This document shows, one piece after another, positions 23,046-34,780 of a stretch of 64,000 nucleotides of DNA. The position numbers were made by a program, and so were the translations under genes. The first letter of the stretch is position 1; each line of letters begins with the position of its first letter. The stretch comes from Xiphydria camelus. Taxonomy: Eukaryota > Arthropoda > Insecta > Hymenoptera > Xiphydriidae. The stretch lies in contig OY783200.1 in assembly GCA_963678675.1 (NCBI GenBank), positions 17,414,603-17,478,602 on the forward strand, read 5' to 3'. The notes beneath the pieces were generated by a model. That model was not told the origin of the DNA. It saw nothing but the letters and a program-made list of their open reading frames with translations, and searched no databases.

Positions 23046-23480
23046 GAAAAATAGTTTTTGTCACTCAGTGTCAAATACTCGGTTTCATGGGCGTCCTCGA
23101 CTCATGTGAAATCATCTTTCACACACCAATTCGTGAAAAGTTGCGCAGTGCGTGAAATAACATGCGCAGTGCGTGAAATCGTCAACCTCGTATTTGACAC
23201 TTAGTGACAAAAAATAGAATTCGTTATTCGGTTGTTTCGCGCCGTTCTAACGAGTGTGATTGCCGTACTCGCTTCGCTCGTGCGGCAAACTTCACACTCG
23301 TTAGAAACAGCGCTTCACGCCCTAATAACGAAAATAACTAATATGTCATTCGGCTAAAATCCTCGGATTTTGAAGACTGTGTTTAGGTCGTAGCCTCGTC
23401 CCCTCACCATGCCTCGTGTTACGACCTAATTAAACACAGTCTGAAAAAACCTCGAATTTCCGCCTAATGACATAAGATAC
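23046..23480. mobile_element. Further foldback units of the same family
   Basis: Contains a smaller hairpin, CTAACGAGTGTGA-TGCCG against CGGCAAACTTCACACTCGTTAG around 23280. TTTTGTCACTCAGTGTCAAA (23057) faces TTTGACACTTAGTGACAAAA (23192). A third copy of the palindrome core (CAGACTGTGTTTAATTAGG / CCGAGGATTT) lies at about 23355-23478. The core modules are shared with 22424-23045, so the whole 1.2 kb is one complex cluster. Confidence 0.7.
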
Positions 23481-23667
23481 TATTAATACTCGCGATGTAT
23501 AGAAAAAGCGACAAAAACGTATACATTCTGAATAATCGTTGTATGTACTCGAAATACTTTTTTTTAATCTGTTTCAAATGCATGACTTTCCGTGAAAATA
23601 GATATGGTGCATCGTTAATAAGTACACATTTTTTTACAACAAATAATAGCTGCGTAATTGTCAAATC

Positions 23668-23812
23668 GGCGTACCCTAAAAGAAATCACGTAACTCGGCG
23701 TTGCATTTAAGAAATACGTTTCTCAAAACACGTTATTCACGCTGACAATGAGATACATGTTTCCTAACTGCAACGCCGAGATACGTGATTTCTTGTAGGA
23801 CACGTTGACATA
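23668..23812. mobile_element. Palindromic MITE
   Basis: AAAGAAATCACGTAACTCGG plus CGTTGCA on the left faces TGCAACG and CCGAGATACGTGATTTCTTG on the right, with ACGTTTCTC against a diverged partner near the middle. About 145 bp, with arms of about 50 bp. Confidence 0.75.
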
Positions 23813-24735
23813 TCCTTTTAAAATAGCACCGAAAATATTTATCTTCAAAAACTTAAGAAAAATCGCTAAATGTATCCCACTAGAAGAATACACCATGCAT
23901 GTTCTTAACTGCTCGACAGAGGAGATAAACGAGAAGAATAAGAAGAGGACGGAGAAGACGAGCAAGAAGAAGAAGAAAAGGCCAGCAGCAGTAGCACGAA
24001 CAACCAAAGGGGCAATAGTAAAAGGAGGAGGCCAAGGCGAATTCCTTCGATTCAGTTCGGTTCGAGTTAGCTGGATTTGGCGAATACGGCTCGTTTGTAG
24101 TCTGCGGCCTCAAAGAGCAAGCGGCGGCGCGGCGTCAGCTCTGGTAGCGAGCGTAAAGGAAGGACAGAAGGGAGCGGAAAGGTTCTACCTGCCAACTCGC
24201 GCGCGTAGTGGACGGAGACGGACCTGTTGTCCGTAACACGTGTTTGCGTGAATCCGTTCGTCCGTCGCGTCGGTTCGAAGGCGCGTAGAGGAGCAGGCGA
24301 CGATGTATTACCGCGGGTGACAGTCCATCTCGGCGTTGCTTTAGAGCCATCGAGAGTCACTCGAGGGCGGCTCGAGGGAAATAAGCAAATAAAGCGAATA
24401 AGAGCCGCGCGCGGTAGCGTGGATCCTTTTATCCTGGATTTTGGAATGCGGTTCCTGATCCCCGTAGGATCGTGCGAGGGGTGGGAGGAGGCTACGGAAA
24501 GAGGAATCAAGGGAGAAGTGGGCCTAGCCGCGCCAAGGATCTCGATCATATAGGTAGATCGAATGCTGCCGCGCGACGACGGGATAAATTGGATAATGAC
24601 TCCGCGCGCGCGTACACGGATCTTCGTCTCGGCCGGCGCAGTAGACTTTGCGCGCGGCTCCTTCCTTTCTATACGACTCTCACGCGAGAGTTGCGCCGTA
24701 GCATTTACGGCGGGCAACTACGGTTGCGCTAATTA
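23813..24735. other. GA-rich then CG-rich noncoding block
   Basis: An AAGAAG/GAGAAG-rich purine run (about 23930-23985) leads into strongly CG-rich DNA to 24730. A 216-residue minus-strand frame (24067-24717) and plus frames at 23805-24236 and 24227-24553 overlap here. Their Arg/Pro/Ser-rich composition is what CG-rich DNA gives by chance, and I recognise no domain. A promoter region is possible. Confidence 0.4.
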
Positions 24736-24818
24736 TTGTTGAGACTGATTATAATTGGTCAATATAATTTGACTCTTCGACTATATATTACAATATAATG
24801 TATATTATAATACCTATA

Positions 24819-25201
24819 CAGTATGTTCCATTGGTAACGCAAGTATTCGAATTTCTCTGACATTTGACTTTGGTAGTGCTTGGAACGGTGCTGTAGTTAG
24901 AGTTGACTTCAGAAGTGTTTCGAGCCGTGTTTCGAGAGCGAAAAGTGTAAAACGTATGATTTCCCGGGAACTGTCAATTCAGGAGATCGAAGCGTCTAAC
25001 CTCGAAATTACCTGACATTTGTAAATAATGATAAATAATGTGTAGAAGTGATGAGAAATAATCATACAGGTTTCGAAACACGGCTCGTAAGAATACAGCA
25101 CACTCTTCTGAAGCCAACTCTAACTAAAGCACCGTTTCAAGCACTACCAAAGTCAAAGGTCAGGAAAATTCAAATACTTGCGTTACCAATGGGACATACT
25201 G
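24819..25201. mobile_element. Foldback with CAGTATGTTCC ends and TA duplication
   Basis: A 383 bp element with CAGTATGTTCCATTGGTAAC on the left and GTTACCAATGGGACATACTG on the right, TA outside each (24817-24818, 25202-25203). The arms continue with TTTGACTTTGGTAGTGCTTG and GTTTCGA-CACGGCTCG. CAGT-type ends with TA target are typical of Tc1/mariner/pogo MITEs. Confidence 0.85.
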
Positions 25202-25203
25202 TA

Positions 25204-26550
25204 TTGTAATTAGAACTTACATCATATTTAATTACATTAAATTACAATTACAATATAATGAATATTGTAAAGAATAATTATAATATATATATATAATCCT
25301 ATTATAATATCCTTTCTACGCGAGAATTGTCCTACACTGTATCTCGATCAAGAATCGGATCAAGTGATTTGCTTATAAATTTCTTGACTCTGAAGATAAT
25401 TCCGCATATAAAATTTAACTATCAAGTCAGATATTTGAGAAAATTCCAATTGAATATTGCAAAAACGGTGTTTTTTTTCAATATTGAGGTGGAAATATCT
25501 TTAGTACCTACTAGACGTCATAGGCTAATTTTGACTACGGGATCGTATTCAACGTTAATAAATGTATAAGAAACGTCTGATTCGGTTTTTGATCCACTAT
25601 GAATTTCGAATAAATAGTACAAAATTCATAAAGGTCTTCGCACCAAAAACGACTTAACAAGGAAACACTGCGTCGTCTCCGATCTTGATGCTATTTCATT
25701 AATATGGAGTTTATTAAAAAAAAATAAACCCCTTCTTCTTTTTATAGGCAAAGAATGTTAGTTTAAATTATTTCAGAATCTAAATAACTTTCTTAATTAT
25801 AATTTCTTCGTATCTAGCTTTGTTTTCAAAATAGTTTTCAGAATGTTAAATTTGGAAGGAGTGAGTGCACACCTTTAAATAAAAATGTTACGTCTATAAA
25901 AAAAGAAAGAGTTTTCTTTATGATCTCCAAATTAATAAAGTAGCATCAATAAGGAGTTCTTTTAAGAGAATAATCCCGGAGGTAACAATCTTTACTGAAA
26001 AAGCTTTGGTTCGTAATTTAGATATTTTATATTTGGAAAAGTGAAGCGTACGTAGAATTTATAGCATTATTCGTTATTTAAATAATTGATTTTATCTTTC
26101 TTTTTTTAAGAAAAAATAATTCAAAAATTTAAACGCAGATATATCCCGATGTACTGGAATAAAACCAACATCAAACTAACAGTTAAAGTATTACGAAATA
26201 TTAAAATAATATTCGCAACAAATGTTAATGCTAGGACAACAATATTCTCGTCGATATGATAATAGTACTGGTAAGCCATGAATGATAACTGTAGCCTGGC
26301 GTGATGCAAAAATAATCGTAAATTCAGATCAAACAATAAACGAATGCAGCTCTCATTTCACGTTGATAAACGTATAGACATTTTATACGAGTTGTGAATT
26401 TTAATACGATGCAACAGTAGTCCCTCTTTTGTTAGTTTCTGACCATTAATTTAAACAAATCTATTCTTATCAGAAGCATAAAATTTTACTGCGCATCATA
26501 CCGAAAAGCGAACCAAGTTAAAGATATATCACCTATATATATATTGAAAG
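25204..26550. other. AT-rich noncoding spacer
   Basis: No gene or long repeat recognised. Frames at 25327-25569 plus and 26121-26336 minus have no domain. Confidence 0.5.
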
Positions 26551-26552
26551 AT

Positions 26553-27091
26553 CCTAACAGAAATTTATGAAATTTATCGAGCTAATATATATAATTAAAA
26601 CAAGTTCACCTGCAAAAAATTGTAAGTCGATTGTCTATCTCATTTCAAATTTATGCACTAATGGCTTTTAGTAATATTAGACGGGCTCTTATGAAAAGAC
26701 GGATATTGAACAGTGTGATATATCGTAATAACTAAGAAAAATTCTTAGAAGTTCTCTGGTTTACGAAGAGTGTAAGGGTTGATAACCATACAAAGTTACA
26801 GAAAAAAGATCAATGAAAATGTCCATGGTCATTAACCTTTAACCCTTCATAATACAGAAATATTTTAAGAATTTTTTTTAATAATAACTAAATAAGGAAA
26901 TATCGTTTTATTTCACCATCCAATATTCATTGATTTAACGTCTATCGATGAGAACCCGTGTAAAGCAAATAAAATTTCATTAGCACATCACTTTTTAACT
27001 AGATAGACGATCAATTTCAAATTTTGCAGGTGAATTCCTTTTGATCATATACATTAATATCTGCGTAAATTTCATAAATTTCTGTTAGAAT
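26553..27091. mobile_element. AT-rich inverted-repeat element, about 540 bp
   Basis: CTAACAGAAATTTATGAAAT at the left faces ATTTCATAAATTTCTGTTAG at the right. Further in, TTCACCTGCAAAA and GATTGTCTATCT are mirrored near 27005-27033. The inner 300 bp has diverged. No coding potential. Confidence 0.7.
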
Positions 27092-27654
27092 TTCAATGTA
27101 TAGCTTCGAAACCGAGCGCGATGCACGACATATACTCGTATACATCCACACATGTATACGCTAGCGCGGAGCGCGTCGCCCGGTGACAATAAGCGTGTGC
27201 TATCGAGTAAAATGAGTGTAGATGGCGAAGAGAAGGGAGAGAAGGCCTCGCAGCCAATGAGAACCCACCGATACGGCGGCCATTTTAATGATCGGCCCCA
27301 AGGTAAACAAAGGGAAAAGGGAGCAGAATGACTTCCACCCTTCCGGCTGGCTCGTACGGAGGGAGCATATATGGGAGAGGTATAGTAACCCCTTTCCGCG
27401 TACACCCATCATTCGCTCGCGTACACGCACACGTATTCAACTACGTACTCGCTCGCGAAGGGGTTACACAGGCGACCAATCGTCGGCTTGTATCTTCGCC
27501 GCATATGGACTCTCTTGCACCATGGCTCGCACATCCCTCTTCCTTTACCCTCTCCTCTTCCTTTTTTCAATCCTTCCTCCATGCTTTCTCGTTATATATT
27601 TAATGGACGAGGTTGAAAATTGTATTCGTTGGTGAGTGAGGAGGGGGAGAGAAG

Positions 27655-27691
<37 letters not shown>

Positions 27692-28033
27692 GGAAAGATG
27701 AGGAGAGAGGAAAGAGGAGAGCGCGTCGACCTATCGCGAGAGTAGGCCGTGACGACGTCGACGACAATAGGGCAATAGAGGCGAGGGTCCACGATCAATT
27801 AGTAGCCGTGGAAAGAAAAGAAGAGTAAGTACTTCGGGCCTCGCTCGTCTTATGCGCTACGGTGCGTGGATGGACATTTTATACGCGTCGCGTCTCTGAA
27901 GGGAATTGGTGTTGGGATTGTAGGCTTCTTTTTTTGTTTGCTTTCTCTTCTTTCGGCTCGGCTGATCGATTTCTGTTTAAGCAGTCGGTCGGGTTGGGGT
28001 GGTAGTGGTGGTGGGGGTGATGATGCGATGTGA
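27092..28033. other. CG-rich noncoding block with GA tract
   Basis: CG-rich sequence with a GGCGGCCATTTTAATG motif (near 27276) and a GAGAGA tract at about 27658-27690. Overlapping frames on both strands show only composition bias. Could contain a promoter, but nothing proves it. Confidence 0.4.
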
Positions 28034-28037
28034 TTAA

Positions 28038-28386
28038 GGCCCGCTGCATATTGAGCCCAGCCCACGCACGGCACACGTACAGCGCACACCCAACCCATCT
28101 CGTCCACGTCCACGTTTTTATTCCCTTACCGCATATTGAACCCAGTACTGGCCCACACTAGCAGCTCGCAGCATGGCATCCCTCTTAAAACAAGCTCACG
28201 CTGCCCACGATCCAGGAAATCTGTGCGGTGAATACAAACCTCTCCACGCGTGGCTGGCGACAGCCTGGGCTAGCTCTGAGCTGGGTCCAATATGCGCCAC
28301 TCCATTTGAAATCATGTCTTACAAAGTAACTAACGCGTGTGCTGTACGTGTGCCGTGCGTGGGCTGGGCTCAATATGCGGCGGGCC
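28038..28386. mobile_element. MITE unit with TAA duplication
   Basis: A 349 bp unit with left end GGCCCGCTGCATATTGAGCC and right end complementary to GGCCCGCCGCATATTGAGCC. The arms include CGCACGGCACACGTACAGC. TAA lies outside both ends (28035-28037, 28387-28389). An inverted sister copy begins at 28467 with TTA before it. Confidence 0.75.
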
Positions 28387-28807
28387 TAAGACATGATTTA
28401 AAACGGAGTGGCGCATATTGGACCCAGCTCTCTAATATGCGCCACTCCGTTTTAAATCATGTCTTAGGCCCGCCGCATATTGAGCCCAGCTCACGCACGG
28501 CACACGTACAGCACACGCGTGGGTTACTTTGTAAGACATGATTTCAAATGGAGTGGCGCATATTGGACCCAGCTCAGAGCTAGCCCAGGCTGTCGCCAGC
28601 CACGCGTGGAGAGGTTTGTATTCACCGCACAGATTTCCTGGATCGTGGGCAGCGTGAGCTTGTTTTAAGAGGGATGCCATGCTGCGAGCTGCTAGTGTGG
28701 GCCAGTACTGGGTTCAATATGCGGTAAGGGAATAAAAACGTGGACGTGGACGAGATGGGTTGGGTGTGCGCTGTACGTGTGCCGTGCGTGGGCTGGGCTC
28801 AATATGC
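28046..28807. repeat. Near-perfect 762 bp palindrome
   Basis: The left arm (28046-28419) and right arm (28434-28807), 374 bp each, are reverse complements around a 14 bp spacer. GCATATT at 28046 and at 28413 pairs with AATATGC at 28801 and 28434 about one centre, so there is no net length difference between arms. Only scattered mismatches are visible. Each arm itself contains MITE ends. Mirror-image frames at 28173-28541 and 28432-28680 are the two arms translated. Confidence 0.92.
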
Positions 28808-28896
28808 GCCACTCCGTTTGAAATCATGTCTTACAGAAGTAACGCACGCGTGGGCTGCGCGTGTGCCGTGCATGGGCTGGGCTCAATTTGCGGCGG
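28808..28896. repeat. Extra partial copy of the 28 kb MITE end
   Basis: After the palindrome the sequence repeats GAAATCATGTCTTACA-AAGTAACGCACGCGTG-like sequence, then CGTGCCGTGCATGGGCTGGG and GCGGCGGG, a diverged third right-end module. It suggests a recombination in the CAATATGCG motif. Confidence 0.6.
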
Positions 28897-29303
28897 GATC
28901 GATTCCAACAGGGGATGAGTAGATTAGAATTGAGAGTTTCGAAGCTGAGCGGTAATCCGCAACGTTCGGTGCATAGGAAGACGAACGACATTCGCAAAGT
29001 TTACTGGGAGTTCCTGTTATGCGTTGCAGCGCACAAGCAGATACATATTTCGTGTAGGTGCATTTGAACGAGATTGGTGTCAGAGTGTAGACTTTGTTTG
29101 ATTGAGTTGTTTTGAATTGATTGATTAACTTCTGTTTAAGAAGATGATTAGGTCAGAGTAATGCAGGCTGTTTAGGGTAGGATTAATTATAACCAGAGAT
29201 AGGTTAGATTGGGTGAAATCTTGTATAAATTTTATTAGTTCAACTGTTAGCTGAATTAATTTCTTACCTATATTCATTTTTAGTTGATTTTTGAGAAAAC
29301 TTA

Positions 29304-29553
29304 TACAGGGTGATTCTCAGGATGGAGGTCATAAGACGGTAGGCTATGTGGCATTTTGCAGACTATAGGTTGTACGTTATTGGTCCGAGGATGCTCTACA
29401 TTTTTCGGAACGATTGGTGGGCCCTGTTTGCACGTCGTCATAGCTAATCATAGAGATGCAGGCTGCGTCCAGCAATGTCTGATCGTCAATAATTCCCAAA
29501 GTGCTACATAGCATATTGTCCTATGACCTCTAGCCTGAGCATCAATATGTATA
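29304..29553. mobile_element. Inverted-repeat element with ACAGGGTG start
   Basis: CAGGGTGATTCTCAGGATGG with GAGGTCATA on the left matches, inverted, TATGACCTCTAGCCTGAGCA near 29540. AGGCTATGTGGCA faces TGCTACATAGC. Arms are about 60 bp and diverged. The right tip is degraded. Confidence 0.6.
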
Positions 29554-29675
29554 TGTGCGTATTATATTAGTCAAATGTGGGCTGAAAATTGACTCAGGGA
29601 AAGTAAGTATATCGGGTATTTTATCGAACACTGTTGATGGCCCCTGGATCATGACCATCGTGGGCCATTAAAGTA

Positions 29676-31120
29676 CACTGAGAACAAAAATTCTTTGGAT
29701 CAAATACATTTTATTCGGGTTGAAAGAAATATTTCTTTGTATAGCTCCGAAACTATATTTTTTTAGTCCAAAGAAATCTTTCATCGAAAGCAAATATTTC
29801 AATGGAAGATATATTTCTTTGGTCCGACAGAAACAGTTGTACAAATGAAGGAGCATTTATTTATTTTGAATCCTTGTACCTTCGATTCGAACTGTGATGT
29901 TATTTGGCAAAAGAACTGCGTTTTTGGAGCAAAGAAATATGTCTTCGGCGTAACAGGATATTTCTTACTAACTGAGATATCTATATTTGCCTCGAAAAAA
30001 GTTGTATTCAAGACAATTACTCGCGTCTTTCGCGGCAAAAAATAGGTCATCGAGTCAATGACATAATAATTTAAAGTAAAGAAATATTTCTTCTAGTTGA
30101 AGATATATGTATATTCCTTTGGTCCAAGTAAAATCGTCATTGATCAGATGAACGCCGTGTTTTGAAGAGAGAGCTAGATATTTGACTGGAAGTAAAACGC
30201 AACTGATCCATGCATGCGCAATTTGTTAAAAGCGCCGCTTGCCAATGGTTCGTGACTGCTCTACGAAGAAGACTAAAATTTAAAGAGACTAATGGGCTGG
30301 TCGTGGAGGCACTGTACATAGTACCAGGACAACCAGCGGCAAGGCTGGAGCGAGCTCGCGACACCTCACCCACCTCCAAAAACCAATTGATGAAAGCTCC
30401 AATTGACCCATGAAACGACAACCATTACACTTTTCAATGTTGCTCTTATAAATACTAAAACATAAATTTGCATCCGAGAATATTCGCCATATAGCGGGCA
30501 AACGGGATATATATTAGAGCATAGCGATTTTATCTTTACAGACAGCGACCGATTTTACCCTCGGTGACGCGCGGTGTCCTAGTCCCTCTGACTTGCAATT
30601 ATTCTGGGTTCTTTATACCCATTTTTTAGCTTAGATTTAATTTCTAGTCATTCCTTTAGTCAAGCCTCTTACACTCGCTGAAGGAATTTTATAAGTATTG
30701 TGATTATAGAATTCAAGTTTTCGCGTTTTGATCTCACGCTTTGCCGGTAGCGATCAGTAGTTAGGTTCGCGTTCACTTTCCCTCAATGTTACGTGTTAAT
30801 TCATGTATTGATTTAAAGAAACGATTTATTTCAAAGAAATACGTAATTCATCATGACTATACTATACTTCTTTCAGTTAAAGAAAAACTGCGTTAGCATT
30901 AAAGACGCGAGAATTATTGACGGAAAGACGTTTTCCATTGATTTGAAAGAATATTTCTTTCGGGGAAAGGCACATATTCGATGAAGTCATTTCTTTCAAG
31001 TGAAAAATGCAGTCTTTTTAGATAAATACTAATATCACTGACTAAGACGCGTTCTTTAAGTGGAAGAATTGAAAACCAAAGAATTCGATTCTTTGATCCA
31101 AAGAATTTTTTTTCTCTGTG
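29676..31120. mobile_element. 1.4 kb nonautonomous element with TA duplication
   Basis: Ends CACTGAGAACAAAAATTCTT and, at the right, AAGAATTTTTTTTCTCTGTG are complementary for about 29 bp (with TTTGGATC further in). TA stands outside (29674-29675, 31121-31122). Both flanks carry many AAAGAAATATTTCTTT-like palindromes. The centre (about 30200-30550) is different, less AT-rich sequence with no gene I recognise. Minus frames at 29668-29856 and 29799-30050 translate the subterminal repeats. Confidence 0.75.
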
Positions 31121-31122
31121 TA

Positions 31123-34100
31123 CCTAAAGTTTCCTTAACTTGATATTTGAACAAATTGTTCGACCAATATACTTGTAGGTACCAGCACAATTAAAAAAAA
31201 GAATATTTGCACCAATAATTCAATTTGTCCTCTAATCGAGTCACGTCATGAGCCAAACTAAATTTAGTCTTCAGTTTTAGGTTTGAGGAATATATTTTAC
31301 AATGACCAATATAAGTACCAGCAGAATTAAAAAAAAAGAATAGTTGCAGCAATTATTTCGATGACAATAATTCGAGTGTGGAATTTTTCTTTAACGTTGC
31401 TACAACAATTTTTTAAATTATAGTAATCCAAAATAGCTGCAACAGCTATATCCTATCCTAATATTCTTATGTAAAACAAAGTATGTCTATGTGAAAGCTA
31501 CTGAATCGATTGTCATGCTGTTTTTACTAATGAATAGGCAATTCGATCAAGCAAATATTAGACTATTTTTATATAAATATATAGGCTTTTCGACAGCAGT
31601 GCATCACTATAAAGGCAAACCTGAAATTAAAAGGTCTCCTGTAACACATATCGGCACGTAACGTGAAGAGCAAATTTTTGTTATTTAAGCTGACTGACAA
31701 TGAGTAAAAAACGGCCCAAAATGAACCGCTTTGATTGGACGCTATTTGCACTATTTTCCGACATGGATTCGATCAACGCCGAATGATAATAAACTTATAA
31801 GTGTCGATGTAAGGCCAAAGCTCTGTACTGCTTTTGTGAGGCCGAAGGCCGAGCAATATGTTCAAATCGGACGTCTGAATGCTTCTAGCGTGAAGTCTCC
31901 AGGTTGGCGCGTGAAGCGCGTAAGGGCGGAGGCCCTGGCATCTATGTATATTATATAAACTGATGACGATGAGAATATGGACAAGGCTTTTTTCTTACGT
32001 TTTCTTCTTTTGAATGCCGCATTGACTTTGGTTTAAGGAGATAGTTAGGCTAGCGAGTCATCAGTACCAGATCGATTATAACTAAGAATGGGTTAATTTA
32101 GTTAAAGTGAAGTTTGAATTATATTTTATTATATCGAAGCCGAAGTTATGTGACGAACTAAAATAGGTAGATCTACATAGTACGAATATGTAGGTTCGAA
32201 TTTGAGCGGTACTTCGCCATGCTCTATATACATGTGTATTATACTCATATATACCATACGGATAAACGATGGTACGCGTCATGTTTGAATAAAATAGGCA
32301 GTATATTGTAAACTCTTCTTTATTTATTTTCTTTTTTTTTTTCATTTCGAGATATTTATTAATGCATCTTGGCAAAACCATGGGGAAATATATTACATAT
32401 TTTTCGACCATCGGTTTCATGAGCGTCTCTGTCTGCCAGATCTATAAGAAAATTACTGAATCCTTATAAGAAAGCGTTCATAGTTTTGATTCCCCTGCCA
32501 CGTTTCTTCCTAGAATTTAAATTTTTTAATCTGACTTATGAATTATGCTTTTTCTTAGTAAAAAGGAACTTTTTGAACTGTTATACCTGCTCTTCTAATT
32601 ATCAAAATAAATGTCTCTTCGATTAAAAAATACTGTCGCAAGTTATTAGAATTCCCCTTGATGAAGACACTTTGAAAAATTTGAAATAGTAGGACAATTC
32701 TTAGAAATAATATTGTATGGCCTTTTTCCCTTTCATTCGTCCTTTTCACAGTGAAACTAAAAATTGTCTCTAAAAATTACTATAAAATATTATAATATCA
32801 TTCCTACAATTCTCAGAATTTCTCAGAGAAACTTAATGAAATAAGTACTCGATAATTACCGAAGAAAACGATGTCTTTCCTTCTGAAAGACATCGTAAAA
32901 AATTATTTCTTAAGCTCTTCAATTTAACTATTTATGTACACAGTGGAAATGTGCTTTCTTGTTAAAAAATATGTTTGTAGAAATTTTTATTTAAATTTAA
33001 TATACTTTCGTGTATTATTTTAATACAATCCACAGGTTCTGATTGATTTTAATACATTTTAAATGTAATTTATGTGTAAAAAGTAAAGTCTACAAAATCG
33101 TGTTTTTGCTTTTGAGATTATAATATCCAAGTATTAATCTGATTTAAAAAATACATTGTTTCTAAAAGTGTCACGCTCGTCATTTCTGTCGAAAAAACGA
33201 AAAGTTAGAGTCAAAAATCAACGGGAACTATATGTCACTCAAAGAAATAGGTACGTTAATTCATGTTATATTCATTTTTAATATTTCCTTAAGTCAAAAG
33301 ATACAAAGCGATCAGTTAAAATAAGACAAATTAAATATTACTTTAACACAGAAAAACCGTCCAATTTATGTTAAATATTTGACATGATTCTTCTGTTACT
33401 TTTTAATACAGGAGTTTTAGTTAAATCAACAAAACTTTGTGTGGCCCACCTCGAGTCATGTAAGATGTATTAAATTGAACTTAAAATTTCCAGTTGTAAA
33501 GATTTTTCTAATTCCCTGTATAAAGTATTTCAATTCTTAGAATCTTTTTCGAACATTTCTTTCAGGGTAGGTGTTTTCCAGATTTTACTCGACAGTGTTT
33601 CCGACAAATATTTTTCCCAGAAAGGGGCGTTGCCAAGTTTCCGTCCCATCCCGTCCAAAACCGTCACTCGAGCCAAATCGTCGAGCTCCGGATGAATCCT
33701 TTCAAGAGAGCGATTGCGCAATTGGACCGAATTGCTCCCATTGGCGGATATTCCGAACGAGGTGAGAAGGAGGAAGCACGAGGAAAAAAAAACGACGAGA
33801 AGAGCGGTTCGAATACTCTCGAGCGATATCAACAGGCCAGGCGGCGGTCGACTCAACGCGACCGGAAGTGCGGCGGTGCACGCGTTTCGAAGAATACCCC
33901 GCGCCTCGTGAGAATGGGGTATAGGGTTTTTCGAGTGCCAGCCGAAGTGAGGCTGATGTGATTTGACTACATTCACACCTATGCTCGCCGTCTCCTCCCC
34001 CCCCCCCCATCCAGTTACCACCTCCGCGACAGCCTCGTCCTGCAGCTTCGCTTTTAGAACGGACGCACGGACGAGGAAAAAAAGTGCTGCTGTAGTATGG

Positions 34101-34780
34101 CGCGAAGTATTATGGTAGACGACGACGGCGCGGGCGAAGACGACGGGTTCGGTTCACTTTTGCATGTCCCGCGAGGATCCGTCGTGGTGCGTTCCCGAAG
34201 AGGAGGAGGGAGCCAGTCGGCTCCAGTTACCCACCTACCTTTGGGTTCGCGTCTGTGCCAACCCCCTTAGTACTCCGCGCGCGAGACCCTCCCCTCTTTC
34301 ACTCGCACGGCAACCTCGTTTTACGGCCGAGAGGACAACTAAACGTTACGCGGAGGAATATGAAGGGATATAAACAATTCCTTTTAATTTTACGTGACGA
34401 AAAATATGTACGGTCTTTTGTCAGGGAAGAAAATCGGTGGTGCGGCATGTCGGTTGAGATTAAGACGATCGAATTGAAGAGTGAGGGGTTTGAGGACGGG
34501 AGTTTTTTAGTTGTCGTGGAGACGATTGATTTTTTGAATCGAAAGATTTTTTAGTATTTTGTATAAGGAATAACTTTTGGGTTATATACTCATATGCAAT
34601 TGAAAACTTTACGTTCGAATCGATCGACCTATTTTTATATGTTAAAATCAACTGATTCTTTGTGTTAATTTCAAGGGGTACTATTTATGTTAATATTTAT
34701 AGATATTTGCATAAAAATAAACATTATAGATACATTTACCTATATTTATATTTATAGGTATTTATATAAATGTGAATATT
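31123..34780. other. 3.6 kb noncoding spacer
   Basis: Mostly AT-rich. A small hairpin (GATGTCTTTCC / GAAAGACATC) lies at 32870-32895. From about 33580 to 34350 the sequence is CG-rich with overlapping frames on both strands (for example 33530-34021 minus, 163 residues) that show no domain. A run of nine C lies near 34000. No gene supported. Confidence 0.4.

Noticed and set aside
24067..24717. 216-residue minus-strand open frame
   Set aside because: CG-rich DNA with competing frames on both strands, Arg/Ser/Pro-rich composition and no domain pattern; best explained by chance.
28173..28680. Two near-identical proteins on opposite strands
   Set aside because: They are the two arms of the 28.4 kb palindrome read in mirror image.
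33530..34021. 163-residue minus-strand gene
   Set aside because: Overlaps several equally long frames on the other strand, ends in a poly-C-derived Gly run and has no recognisable domain.
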